21,673 bases of DNA from CALREA01 sp041674865 (GCA_041674865.1 JBAYUX010000020.1:1-21673), one strand, 5' to 3'. Positions 1 through 8,071 are shown, counted from the first letter of the stretch. Program-made: numbers and translations. The notes: a model not told the origin generated them from the letters alone.

Positions 1-60
1 GATAGCTCTTGCCTAAAGGCGAAACTCCATTTAAGATACGCTGGCAGTAAACACAAATAG
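1..60 (+). CDS. Possible 3' end of an upstream gene, truncated by window edge
   Basis: Frame 1 is open from the first base for 19 codons and closes with TAG at 58-60; the other two forward frames close within the first 15 bases. The peptide is basic at its end (AGSKHK) and I do not recognise it. Nineteen codons are too few to be sure this is coding; it could equally be untranslated sequence upstream of the tRNA. Confidence 0.2.
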   Translation, partial: DSSCLKAKLHLRYAGSKHK

Positions 61-78
61 GCCGCTTCATATACACAT

Positions 79-154
79 GCGCTCGTAGCTCAGGGGATAG
101 AGCATCAGCTTGCGGAGCTGGTGGCCGCAGGTTCGAATCCTGCCGGGCGCACCA
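79..154 (+). tRNA. tRNA-Arg (anticodon GCG), CCA encoded
   Basis: A complete 76-base cloverleaf can be folded by hand. The acceptor stem is GCGCTCG/CGGGCGC with one G-U pair, the D stem GCTC/GAGC, and the anticodon stem TCAGC/GCTGG around the loop TTGCGGA. The variable loop has five bases, the T stem is GCAGG/CCTGC, the T loop TTCGAAT, the discriminator is A and the CCA is encoded. U33 precedes GCG, so the anticodon reads CGC/CGU. C35 and an A at about position 20 of the D loop fit arginine identity. Most bacteria instead use tRNA-Arg(ACG) deaminated to ICG by TadA, so the GCG form is unusual. Confidence 0.93.
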
Positions 155-247
155 TTTAAATAAATAGATCAGATAGTCAGACTTTGTAGCTAGACTTTCA
201 TTTTTGATTTTTTGCAATGCGGATCGAGTCGAGTTTTGCTCTTTCGT

Positions 248-275
248 TTGCATAGAAGTCCACGTTTGTTACTAT
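248..275 (+). promoter_or_regulatory. Putative leaderless promoter of the deacetylase/hydrolase gene
   Basis: TTGCAT (248-253), a 16-base spacer, TACTAT (270-275), then 9 bases to the ATG at 285. The predicted transcript start falls within about 3 bases of the ATG. No Shine-Dalgarno sequence precedes the ATG. The spacing matches that upstream of uvrB and pyrB. Confidence 0.42.
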
Positions 276-284
276 GAGCCTACG

Positions 285-2534
285 ATGAAAAAAATACTTT
301 CTACAGTTACGGTTCTTTCTCTTTTGTGCGTGATGATTCCGGGAGCCGTTTTTGCTCAGCAGACTCAGCAAAATGCACAAGTTAATTCTATAGCTCCGAA
401 CGAGCTTGGTCGGATTCCGATTCTGGAATATCACCAGATTGGTCCGAAAGAGGCTTCGTATACACGCTCGTTTGATAACTTCCGTCATGATCTTGAGTGG
501 CTCTACAACAATGATTATCGAGCGATCTCGATGCAGGATTTTATGAATCAACGTGTTACCGTTCCTTTTGGAAAGAAGCCTGTTGTCTTCACGTTCGATG
601 ATGGGGGATACACACAAATGAATTTCAAAGATGGGAAAGTTGATCCGTATACGGCTATTGGCATTATGGATGACTTTTTGAAGGTGCATCCGGACTTTGG
701 TTCGGCGGCGATTTTTTATCTCAACGCGAAGCCGTTTAAATTGACTCCACAGACCAAAGAAGCACTTCAGTATTTATTGGATACTGGTCGCGAGATTGGA
801 AACCATACATTTACACATGCTAATTTGTCGCTTACTGATGCGACGGGTGCTATGTCTGAAATTCAGAAAGAAGAAGATTATATTCGAAGCTTTGGACTCC
901 GAGATTTTCCACTCGATAGTATCGCTTATCCGTTTGGTGGCGTTCCGAAAGGTGCTGCTCTTGCTGCTGTTTCCAAGAAGTTTCGACTTGGATTGCTCGT
1001 TGGTGCCGATCCTGCGTGGGTTCCATATCATTCAAAATATGTTGCGATGGCGGTTCCTCGTATTCAAGCAATTGATGATGAGTGGGCACGTTGGTTTAAG
1101 AGAAAAAAGGGAAGTACTGCTCGACAGGTTGGATCTAATAGCGCAGCATCCCTTGCGGAGATTTTTAATCCATATATAAGCGATGGAAATTCAGAGACGA
1201 TGACCGTAACTGACATGAAAGGTCTTGCGAAGAATCAGTTGCGTCCTGGACTTACTCCTCAGATTTGGAATGGTCAGGTTCCTCCTGAAATATCTGCCCA
1301 GATGTCCGTGTCAGCTGTTCCTGTTGTTGCCGCTTCAGTTCTGGCCACTCAAACTCCTCAACAAGTTGAGTCTGCTCCAGCAAGTCCCGTTGTTGTTACT
1401 CCGCCTCCGCGTCCAAAGTATCCCTACGATGAGTGTAATGATCCTGAGGCTGATACCTATATCAACTATAAGAAAAAAGGTCTCCTCATGGCTCCAGTTG
1501 CTTCGGGATGGAGTTGGAATTATGTTGCAAGCCATGACTTGCTTGTTCGTCACTGGGTCAATCTTTTGAAGAAGAAAGTAAATATTCAAAGGGGTATTTA
1601 TTTCACCGGCTCTACTGCTAACAATAAGGCTCTTTACGATAAACTTTCGGATCGTCTCGTGGCCTCTGGTGGCAATATGGTTACGGTTGATTTTGATGAG
1701 TCAGCGGGTTCTTTGACCTATGGAAAACCTGATCAGCAGCCAATTCTCAAGGATATGAGTCAGTTTGTTCAAGACATGAAATCAAAAGGAATCTATGTTG
1801 TGGCGCGTATTGTCTCGTTCAAGGAGCGACGTGTTCTCTTTGCTCGTCCAGATCTTGCTATTCAATCAAGTGGAGGAGGTGCCTGGAAAGATAACAAGGG
1901 TTCTGCATGGCTTGATCCTTCAAATCCAAATACGATTCAGTACGTCATTGATATGGCAAAAGAGGCGGCTGCAATGGGAGCTGATGAGGTGCAGTTCGAT
2001 TATGTTCGTTTCCCGACAGAGGGAAATTTGGCTTCTACAAGATTTAAATACGATCCATCGAAAAAACAAAAGTGGGAAGTTATTCGTGACTTCATGCGAG
2101 AGGCTCGTAAGCAAACGATTCCTACTGGTGTGAAGTTAGGTGCAGATATTTTTGGAATTGTTGGTTGGCAGAAGGGTTACGATGCGAAAACAACCGGTCA
2201 GAGAATTGAGTGTATTGCTCCATATCTCGATGTGATTTATCCAATGGGATATCCTTCGCACTTTGGTCCTGGTTTTGGTGGACACAAAAATCCTGCAGAT
2301 GAGCCTTACTTTTTCACTTGGCAGACAGCTAAGTATTTTGTGGATTACGCCGCCGGTACCGAGGCTGCTATTCGACCATGGTTACAGTCGTTTACCTACC
2401 GTGTTACCATTCCTTACAATAGTGATTACATTTATCAGCAAATGAAGGGCGCCCGCGATGCAGGAAGCGATGGATTTGTTTCCTGGAATGCGAGTAATAT
2501 TTATGATATCGACTGGCCAGCAATCGGAAAATAG
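285..2534 (+). CDS. Secreted polysaccharide deacetylase (NodB/CE4) fused to DUF4015-type glycoside hydrolase domain
   Basis: The 749-residue protein starts at the ATG at 285, because that start gives a clean signal peptide (residues 1-24, MKK n-region, cleavage after AVFA). An upstream TTG at 204 would only add a 27-residue extension before it. Residues about 40-300 form a NodB/CE4 deacetylase: FTFDDG at 102-107 (base Asp105, metal Asp106), metal-binding HTFTH with His174 and His178, and AYPFGG at 214-219. A Pro/Val/Ala-rich linker follows (about 350-385). Residues about 398-745 match the DUF4015 putative glycoside hydrolase family, with GADEVQFDYVRFPT near 565-578. The two-domain plan resembles PgaB, which deacetylates and cuts poly-N-acetylglucosamine, although the hydrolase family differs. 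The likely role is remodelling an extracellular or wall polysaccharide. The gene stands alone downstream of the tRNA. Substrate unknown. Confidence 0.9.
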   Translation: MKKILSTVTVLSLLCVMIPGAVFAQQTQQNAQVNSIAPNELGRIPILEYHQIGPKEASYTRSFDNFRHDLEWLYNNDYRAISMQDFMNQRVTVPFGKKPVVFTFDDGGYTQMNFKDGKVDPYTAIGIMDDFLKVHPDFGSAAIFYLNAKPFKLTPQTKEALQYLLDTGREIGNHTFTHANLSLTDATGAMSEIQKEEDYIRSFGLRDFPLDSIAYPFGGVPKGAALAAVSKKFRLGLLVGADPAWVPYHSKYVAMAVPRIQAIDDEWARWFKRKKGSTARQVGSNSAASLAEIFNPYISDGNSETMTVTDMKGLAKNQLRPGLTPQIWNGQVPPEISAQMSVSAVPVVAASVLATQTPQQVESAPASPVVVTPPPRPKYPYDECNDPEADTYINYKKKGLLMAPVASGWSWNYVASHDLLVRHWVNLLKKKVNIQRGIYFTGSTANNKALYDKLSDRLVASGGNMVTVDFDESAGSLTYGKPDQQPILKDMSQFVQDMKSKGIYVVARIVSFKERRVLFARPDLAIQSSGGGAWKDNKGSAWLDPSNPNTIQYVIDMAKEAAAMGADEVQFDYVRFPTEGNLASTRFKYDPSKKQKWEVIRDFMREARKQTIPTGVKLGADIFGIVGWQKGYDAKTTGQRIECIAPYLDVIYPMGYPSHFGPGFGGHKNPADEPYFFTWQTAKYFVDYAAGTEAAIRPWLQSFTYRVTIPYNSDYIYQQMKGARDAGSDGFVSWNASNIYDIDWPAIGK

Positions 2535-2555
2535 TGGCTCTATGCGGTTTTAGGG

Positions 2556-2584
2556 TTGTCGGGGAGGGATTTTTCTGATATAAG
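2556..2584 (+). promoter_or_regulatory. Candidate promoter for the 151-residue hypothetical gene
   Basis: TTGTCG (2556-2561), a 17-base spacer, TATAAG (2579-2584). The predicted start near 2591 gives a leader of about 50 bases. An 8-bp inverted repeat (2585-2592/2601-2608, one G-T pair) begins right after the -10. A second -10-like GATAAT lies at 2629-2634, 6 bases before the ATG, but has no convincing -35. Which is used is unclear. Confidence 0.3.
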
Positions 2585-2640
2585 GTGGCGGACAAACTTT
2601 TCCGTCACTGTCAGCTTTATTCCTTGTCGATAATTTACGT

Positions 2641-3096
2641 ATGCCTCCTCATGATGGACGAATCCTGCCTCAAGGTTTCGGCGACTTGCCTTCTTCTCAT
2701 AACGATAATCCCTCTCGCCTTCTTTCTCCTGAAAGAGCCCCTACGAGTCTTCATCGTCAGGTTGATCCTGCTTTTATTGCTCAGCTTCAGCAGACGAGGG
2801 TTGAAACAAGAATTGCTCAGGCTTTTTCTTTGGAATATCTCAATGCTATCGATAACCTTCTCCAAAACCCACAATCGTTGTCTGCATGGATTGCGATTCA
2901 TAATGAGATAGCTTTTTGCCTTGATCAGAAGCCATTATTTATCGAGGGACTTCCGGCTGGCGAGGAAGAGATGACGTATGAAGTATTTTCTTCTGCGTTT
3001 GCTCCATATATTACTCAGGATCGTAGGGTTGTGTCCGACATGGTTCAATTTTTTGCTTTTTTGAATAAGAGAATGCATCCAGATGTTGTTGATTAG
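2641..3096 (+). CDS. Hypothetical protein, 151 residues
   Basis: I do not recognise this protein. The ATG at 2641 is the first usable start and the stop is TAG. The first 45 residues are Pro/Ser/His/Arg-rich and look disordered. Residues about 45-151 are mixed hydrophobic/charged and probably helical (QTRVETRIAQAFSLEYLNAI; MVQFFAFLNKRMHPDVV). There is no signal peptide, membrane segment or metal motif, so it is probably cytoplasmic. It lies between the secreted deacetylase and uvrB on the same strand, but uvrB has its own promoter just downstream. No Shine-Dalgarno sequence is visible. Support for coding is moderate: 151 uninterrupted codons and no competing frame with better features. Confidence 0.6.
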   Translation: MPPHDGRILPQGFGDLPSSHNDNPSRLLSPERAPTSLHRQVDPAFIAQLQQTRVETRIAQAFSLEYLNAIDNLLQNPQSLSAWIAIHNEIAFCLDQKPLFIEGLPAGEEEMTYEVFSSAFAPYITQDRRVVSDMVQFFAFLNKRMHPDVVD

Positions 3097-3107
3097 CCAT
3101 TGGTACC

Positions 3108-3135
3108 TTGCTTTAGCCAATAAAGGTGGTACAAT
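3108..3135 (+). promoter_or_regulatory. Putative leaderless promoter of uvrB
   Basis: TTGCTT (3108-3113), a 16-base spacer, TACAAT (3130-3135), then 8 bases to the uvrB ATG at 3144. The predicted start is at about 3142, giving an essentially leaderless mRNA. The -35 is identical to that proposed for pyrB. No SOS (LexA) box was recognised here. Confidence 0.5.
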
Positions 3136-3143
3136 GAGTTGCC

Positions 3144-5123
3144 ATGGAATTTAAACTTGTTTCAAAATTTGAACCGCGAGGTGATCAGCCTGCAGCGATT
3201 GAGAAGTTGGTGAAGAACGCCAAGGCTGGTATGCGTGACCAGGTTCTTCTCGGTGCCACGGGTACTGGTAAGACGTTTGTAATGGCCCAGGCGATCCAGA
3301 AACTCCAAAAGCCGACACTTATCCTCGCTCACAACAAAACACTTACTGCGCAGCTCTGTACGGAGTTCAAGGAACTCTTTCCGGACAATGCAGTGAGTTA
3401 CTTCGTTTCATACTATGATTATTATCAGCCGGAGGCGTATATGCCGTCGACTGATACGTATATCGAAAAAGATGCGTCGATCAACGAAGAGATTGAAAAA
3501 TTCCGACATGCTGCGACCGTTAACTTACTTACACGGCCAGACACACTCATTGTGGCTTCAGTTTCATGTATTTACGGTTTGGGCGATGTGGCTTCCTATA
3601 GTCAGCTCGCTATTGAGTTGAAAGTTGGAGAGGAGAGAAAGAGAGATAAATTATTGCGTCATCTTACTGACATTCAATATCGACGAAGTGATTTAGAATT
3701 TAGACAGGGTATGTTTCACGTACTTGGTGATAGTGTGGAAATTTTTCCACCACACAAGGATACGGTATATCGCGTTGAATTCTTCGGAGATGAGATTGAG
3801 AAAATTGCTGAAGTAGATGCGATTACCGGAGAGGTGATTGCTGACTTGAAATCGATAAAGATATTCCCGGCGAAGCATGATGTTTCAACCCCTGAAAAAG
3901 TAAAAGGTGCTGTTGAGCGCATTCGTGCCGACTTGGATTTGCGATACAAAGAGTTACTCTCGATGGGAAAAATTGTTGAGGCGGAACGTATTAAAACTCG
4001 AACAGAGTATGATATTGAGCTGCTCCTTGAAACGGGTTACTGCAGTGGAATTGAGAACTATACGAGATACCTCGGCGATCGTGAACCTGGTCAGCAAAGT
4101 CCGACACTTATGGACTACTTCCCGGATGACTTCTTGCTCATTGTTGATGAGTCTCATATTACGATTCCGCAGATTGGCGGTATGTACAATGGTAACTACT
4201 CTCGAAAACAGACACTTGTAGATTATGGCTTCCGTCTGCCATCAGCTCATGACAATCGACCTTTGAAGTTCGAAGAGTTTGAGAAGCATATCAATCAGGC
4301 GATGTATGTATCGGCTACACCGGCGAAGTATGAAATGGCACAGGTTAAAAATGATCCGGAAAAAATTGTTGAGTTGATTATTCGTCCGACAGGACTGGTT
4401 GATCCAGTTGTTGAAGTTCGTCCAACGAAACATCAAATTGATGATATTCTCAATGAAATTCAGGCTCGAAACAAGGTGAATGAGCGTACGCTTATTACGA
4501 CTTTGACGAAGCGATCTGCCGAAGATCTTACCGAGTTCTTGGTTGATGCTGGTATCAAGGTGAAGTATCTCCACTCGGATATCGATACGATGGAACGTAT
4601 TGAAATTCTCCGTGATTTGCGTCTTGGAGTGCTTGATGTGGTTGTGGGCATTAACTTGCTACGAGAAGGCTTGGATCTTCCAGAGGTTTCATTTATTGCT
4701 ATTCTGGATGCTGATAAGGAAGGCTTCTTGCGTTCAACTCCAGCGCTTATTCAGACCATTGGACGTGCTGCACGTAATATTAACGGAACGGTTGTGATGT
4801 ACGGCGATCGAATGACTGCTGCTATGAAGGGCGCGCTTGGAGAGACTGACCGTCGTCGTGAGATTCAGGTCGCATATAATAAAAAACATGGTATTACGCC
4901 GCAGACGATTATCAAAGCGATCAAGGATATCGCGATGGGTCGCAAAAAGGAAGATACGAAAAAGTTCAACGCAAAGAAGATTCCAAAACAAGAAATTGCT
5001 CAGGTTATTCATATGCTCGAGTCTCAAATGGAGCTCGCTTCTGAAAATCTTGAGTTCGAAAAAGCCGCAGAGCTACGCGATCAAATCGAGGAGTTGAACA
5101 AGATGGCTGCTGAGAAAAAGTAG
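3144..5123 (+). CDS. uvrB: UvrABC excinuclease subunit B
   Basis: UvrB is the damage-verifying helicase-like subunit of nucleotide excision repair: UvrA loads it at lesions and it recruits UvrC. The 659-residue length is normal for the family. Walker A GATGTGKT is at residues 37-44. The damage-probing beta-hairpin region, rich in tyrosine (SYYDYYQPEAYMPSTDTYIE), lies at about 90-110. The DESH Walker B begins at Asp335, and helicase motifs such as TLITTLTKRSAEDLTEFL and QTIGRAARN follow. A C-terminal UVR coiled-coil motif (about 615-652) would contact UvrC. All key motifs are intact in the standard code. The gene ends 6 bases before the end of the opposing exonuclease gene, leaving no room for a dedicated terminator. 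uvrA and uvrC are not in the window. Confidence 0.98.
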   Translation: MEFKLVSKFEPRGDQPAAIEKLVKNAKAGMRDQVLLGATGTGKTFVMAQAIQKLQKPTLILAHNKTLTAQLCTEFKELFPDNAVSYFVSYYDYYQPEAYMPSTDTYIEKDASINEEIEKFRHAATVNLLTRPDTLIVASVSCIYGLGDVASYSQLAIELKVGEERKRDKLLRHLTDIQYRRSDLEFRQGMFHVLGDSVEIFPPHKDTVYRVEFFGDEIEKIAEVDAITGEVIADLKSIKIFPAKHDVSTPEKVKGAVERIRADLDLRYKELLSMGKIVEAERIKTRTEYDIELLLETGYCSGIENYTRYLGDREPGQQSPTLMDYFPDDFLLIVDESHITIPQIGGMYNGNYSRKQTLVDYGFRLPSAHDNRPLKFEEFEKHINQAMYVSATPAKYEMAQVKNDPEKIVELIIRPTGLVDPVVEVRPTKHQIDDILNEIQARNKVNERTLITTLTKRSAEDLTEFLVDAGIKVKYLHSDIDTMERIEILRDLRLGVLDVVVGINLLREGLDLPEVSFIAILDADKEGFLRSTPALIQTIGRAARNINGTVVMYGDRMTAAMKGALGETDRRREIQVAYNKKHGITPQTIIKAIKDIAMGRKKEDTKKFNAKKIPKQEIAQVIHMLESQMELASENLEFEKAAELRDQIEELNKMAAEKK

Positions 5124-5129
5124 TCTTCA

Positions 5130-7520
5130 CTACATGGTTTCGCCGATTTCTACGCCTTCTGGCATAGAGTCGATGAAGGTTTGACCGTACTTTTTCTTGA
5201 GGAGGCGGTTGTCGAAAATAAAAAGATTTCTTGGTCCTGAGAGGGGATTTTTGAGGAATTGATTGAGCATTCCAAGGAATCGAATAATGGTTTCCGGAAG
5301 CGCATATTGCGTGAATGAGTCCATGTAACGATTTGCCTGCATTTGAATTGTAGGATCGGATGGTGGATCAAAAGGAATTTTCTGGAAGATGAGATTCTCA
5401 CATGGAAGCTTTGTCAGTTCGAGTTTTTCCAAAAATGCGAGCGTTCCGTAAAGTGCCATGTGCTGTGAGTCGGCGATATATTTCTCGATGATCTTTCCAC
5501 GACCACCGCTGAAATCCTGCGCTAGAAGCTGAATATTCTCGTTTTTGAGATTCGTTGCTTGAGCGTAGTAGGCGAGATGCAAGATTCTTTTTGAAGAAAA
5601 AATAGCAATCGTTCTTCCAGGAGTTTGCTTGACGATATTTTGCATGAGTGCGTTGGCGTGCATCATGTAGTCAGGTTTTTCCTGATCTGGAAGCGAAGAC
5701 GGAATAATAACCTTGAGTCTTTTTGCGATCGCTGGGTTGATTGGTACGACGTATTCTCGTGCACTTTCTTCGATTCGTAGTCGATCTCGGATGTAGTCAA
5801 AAGACTTGGCTACTCGCATGGTTGATGAGATGAAAATTCGTGATGTTTGTTCTTGGAAAAAGTCTTTTCCCCAGAGTGTATCCATCGTCTCGATTGGCAT
5901 GTATCTGAGGCGAATCTGCTCTTCGTGGTTTTGAAAAATGGTTGCGGCAGGGCCTGACCCACTGTCACTGAAAAGTCCCTCGATGACACTTAATTCTTCG
6001 AGAAGTTCTCCGTATGTTGCTGGATTTTCATCAAAAATATTTTTCAAATGTTCCACGAGACCTTTGTAGAGATCTCGTATCTGATTCCATTCTTTCGTTT
6101 GCTTATGTGAGTTTTGAATGACGAGTGTTTCAAATGGTTGGTCGGTGAACTTCTTGAAAAGCACACTTAACATGCCGAAGAAAAATTCGAGTGTTTGCGT
6201 AATATCACTTGGAATATTATTTTTCTCAAGCATGTAATCGAGCGAGAGCGTCTTGGCTGTAGCATTCAAAACATGTTTTTCAAATAAATGCGCCTCGCAG
6301 ACAACGAGATTTTTGATGCCCTTGAGGTGATTCGTTGGACTCATAATTTCCTTCGCAAGTGCACGGTGATAGCAAACGAGAACCCTCGCGTTTTCCTCTT
6401 TCTTGTACGCTTTTTGGAGGTATGGTTCGTTCTTAATATCGCATCTCCATGGGTTGATATTTACCATTTCCCACTTGCGAAACTCTTCTCCGGTGAATGA
6501 AATCTCATCTTGTTCTCCGTTCTCACTGTAGCTGTTCCAGATGTATATTTTTGTCATGAAACAGGCCTCTTCGAACGAGATGTTCTCTTTGCTCATGTAT
6601 GACTTAAGTCGCTCAGGCGAGAGATATTTCTGCATTTCTTTTACGAGCACAATGTCGTTTCCGCTATTTCCTTTTTGGAAATCTGGAAAAACATTATGAA
6701 AGAGAATTTCTTGAAGGTGCGTGCTTCCTACACTGATGAGTGTTTTTTCTTTTGTCTTGTCGTGATGCCTAAGAATGGCTTTTGCAAGACCATTATACTT
6801 ACCATTTCCAATACCTGCCTCGAGTAAGAGCATTTCTTTTTTCTCGATGGCGCCGTAAATAACTTCTTCAATTTCTTTTTCTCGCTCACTGGTGATGAGA
6901 TTTTTTTGTTCTTTAATGAGCACTGGCTCTTCTTCATATGCTCCACCGATCTTTCCATTTTGGAATAAATTTGCGACGTGTGGTGCGTTCAGATGAAACA
7001 CTCCTTGAATCGTTTTTTGCATTTCCGGGCTCAGGGTTTGGATTTTCTTGAGAATTTTTTGGAAGAGTTTTGCGCAAGCGACCGTGTCACTAAGGGCTCG
7101 GTGATCTTGTTTTTCAGCAATACCAAATGCTGCCGAGATCGTCTCGAGACTATACGACGGCAACTTCGGATAGATCATATTCGTCAGCGGGAGCGTGTCG
7201 AATTCCGGATTTTTCAAATCAAATCCCTTGTTGCGAAGGAATGTGGTGTCAAACGTAATGTTGTGTCCAACGATAGGATAGTCTCCGATGAAGTCGAGAA
7301 TCTGCTGTTTCATCGACTGGAGCGTTGGTGCGCCAACAACATCCTTATCTTGAATTCCCGTGATGTGTGTCACAATTTCGGGAATAGCTCTTCCCGGATT
7401 TACGAGTGTTTGAAACGTATCGTAAATCTGATTTTCGTCGAAACGAATCGCAGCAACCTCTATTGGGTCATCTGAGACTGGATCAAAACCAGTTGTTTCT
7501 AAGTCGAGCGCAATGTACAT
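5130..7520 (-). CDS. DnaQ-type 3'-5' exonuclease fused to a DinG-like helicase region with degenerate ATPase motifs
   Basis: The 796-residue protein has two parts. Residues 1-160 are a DEDDh exonuclease with all catalytic positions present: DLETTG (Asp6, Glu8), GHNITFD (Asn87, Asp91) and DHRALSD (His140, Asp145). Residues about 215-796 follow the DinG/XPD-like superfamily 2 layout, but the ATPase motifs are altered. Walker A reads EAGIGNGKY (234-242), with Tyr242 where Ser/Thr should be. The DEAH box reads CEAH (408-411). The TSAT-like motif reads SSTM. The final QxxGRxxR motif is replaced by FLGMLNQFLKNP. There is no recognisable four-cysteine Fe-S cluster. The layout matches the exonuclease-DinG proteins of Firmicutes; S. 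aureus DinG is known to act as a nuclease rather than a helicase. I infer an active nuclease with a non-catalytic DNA-binding scaffold. It is transcribed alone from a nearly leaderless promoter and converges with uvrB. Confidence 0.88.
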   Translation of the reverse strand: MYIALDLETTGFDPVSDDPIEVAAIRFDENQIYDTFQTLVNPGRAIPEIVTHITGIQDKDVVGAPTLQSMKQQILDFIGDYPIVGHNITFDTTFLRNKGFDLKNPEFDTLPLTNMIYPKLPSYSLETISAAFGIAEKQDHRALSDTVACAKLFQKILKKIQTLSPEMQKTIQGVFHLNAPHVANLFQNGKIGGAYEEEPVLIKEQKNLITSEREKEIEEVIYGAIEKKEMLLLEAGIGNGKYNGLAKAILRHHDKTKEKTLISVGSTHLQEILFHNVFPDFQKGNSGNDIVLVKEMQKYLSPERLKSYMSKENISFEEACFMTKIYIWNSYSENGEQDEISFTGEEFRKWEMVNINPWRCDIKNEPYLQKAYKKEENARVLVCYHRALAKEIMSPTNHLKGIKNLVVCEAHLFEKHVLNATAKTLSLDYMLEKNNIPSDITQTLEFFFGMLSVLFKKFTDQPFETLVIQNSHKQTKEWNQIRDLYKGLVEHLKNIFDENPATYGELLEELSVIEGLFSDSGSGPAATIFQNHEEQIRLRYMPIETMDTLWGKDFFQEQTSRIFISSTMRVAKSFDYIRDRLRIEESAREYVVPINPAIAKRLKVIIPSSLPDQEKPDYMMHANALMQNIVKQTPGRTIAIFSSKRILHLAYYAQATNLKNENIQLLAQDFSGGRGKIIEKYIADSQHMALYGTLAFLEKLELTKLPCENLIFQKIPFDPPSDPTIQMQANRYMDSFTQYALPETIIRFLGMLNQFLKNPLSGPRNLFIFDNRLLKKKYGQTFIDSMPEGVEIGETM

Positions 7521-7527
7521 GGCCTGT

Positions 7528-7556
7528 AGTTTAGCTTAAAAAGCTCAATAAGCCAA
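7528..7556 (-). promoter_or_regulatory. Putative leaderless promoter of the exonuclease/DinG-like gene
   Basis: On the minus strand: TTGGCT (7551-7556), a 17-base spacer, TAAACT (7528-7533), then 7 bases to the ATG at 7520, so transcription would start at or one base before the ATG. The spacer contains a perfect 13-base inverted repeat (AGCTT-AAA-AAGCT at 7533-7545), which might be an operator. Confidence 0.45.
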
Positions 7557-7581
7557 ATACTAGCTTGCGACAACTTGGTTA

Positions 7582-7947
7582 TTACCTGTTAATCGATACC
7601 CTTGCCTCGCCTAAACACTTGTTGATAGCGCTATGGGTATCTAATTCCATATTTCTTGGACTTTGTAGACAATCTGTAAAAGCTCTTTCTGTTGGTCCTG
7701 GCGTATGTACGATTGGCGTATCGACTTCAGCTTGTGCTGACTCCTGGTTGTACGCTGCAGCTATGCTAACTGCTCCGAGTCCGGCTGCCACAATGAGCGC
7801 TTTTACTATTCCGCTTTTTGCTGCTTGTATTTTTTTTCCTTGGGCAATTTTTTTGATAGATTGCTCTTCATGATCTACCGTGCTTCCCAAAACCGTTTTT
7901 GCTCTATCTGCAAAAGGATTTTCATTGTGAACCATGTGGATGCTCAT
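7582..7947 (-). CDS. Small single-pass membrane protein, unknown function
   Basis: I chose the ATG at 7945-7947, which gives 121 residues. An in-frame TTG at 7960-7962 would add five residues (126), and an ATG at 7933-7935 would remove four. The N-terminal half is charged and probably cytoplasmic, with a lysine-rich stretch just before one hydrophobic helix (IVKALIVAAGLGAVSIAAAY). The rest, containing two cysteines (FTDCLQ, NKCLGE), would lie outside. I know no family for it. Coding is supported by a near-consensus promoter directly upstream and by the positive-inside membrane layout. The overlapping plus-strand frame (7565-7873) has neither. The gene sits between carA and the exonuclease gene, each of which has its own promoter. 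Confidence 0.65.
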   Translation of the reverse strand: MSIHMVHNENPFADRAKTVLGSTVDHEEQSIKKIAQGKKIQAAKSGIVKALIVAAGLGAVSIAAAYNQESAQAEVDTPIVHTPGPTERAFTDCLQSPRNMELDTHSAINKCLGEARVSINR

Positions 7948-7974
7948 AAAACGATGAGTCAAAAATAAGTTGTT

Positions 7975-8003
7975 ATTGTACGGCTTATACTGTTTTTTGT
8001 CAA
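7975..8003 (-). promoter_or_regulatory. Near-consensus promoter of the small membrane protein gene
   Basis: On the minus strand: TTGACA (7998-8003, perfect), a 17-base spacer, TACAAT (7975-7980, 5 of 6). The predicted start is at about 7968. That gives a leader of about 20 bases to the ATG at 7947, or about 6 bases to the TTG at 7962. This is the strongest -35 in the window. Confidence 0.7.
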
Positions 8004-8011
8004 ATTATTGC

Positions 8012-8060
8012 AAAAAATAATGAAGCTATTTAAAGCTACACATTATATTCATTATTTTTT
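8012..8060 (-). terminator. Intrinsic terminator downstream of carA
   Basis: A perfect 13-bp inverted repeat (8012-8024 and 8048-8060) encloses a 23-base loop. Read on the minus strand, it starts 11 bases after the carA stop and its descending arm ends in a run of six T. The stem is A/T-rich, so efficiency is uncertain. It separates carA from the promoter of the next minus-strand gene. Confidence 0.55.
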
Positions 8061-8071
8061 ACGACTTTTAT

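Noticed and set aside
204..284. TTG start adding 27 residues to the deacetylase
   Set aside because: The extension would bury the signal peptide, and it lies upstream of the proposed promoter.
7565..7873. Plus-strand frame of 102 codons, hydrophobic product
   Set aside because: It begins with TTG, has no promoter or ribosome site, and is the complement of the minus-strand gene, which has a near-consensus promoter and a sensible membrane layout.
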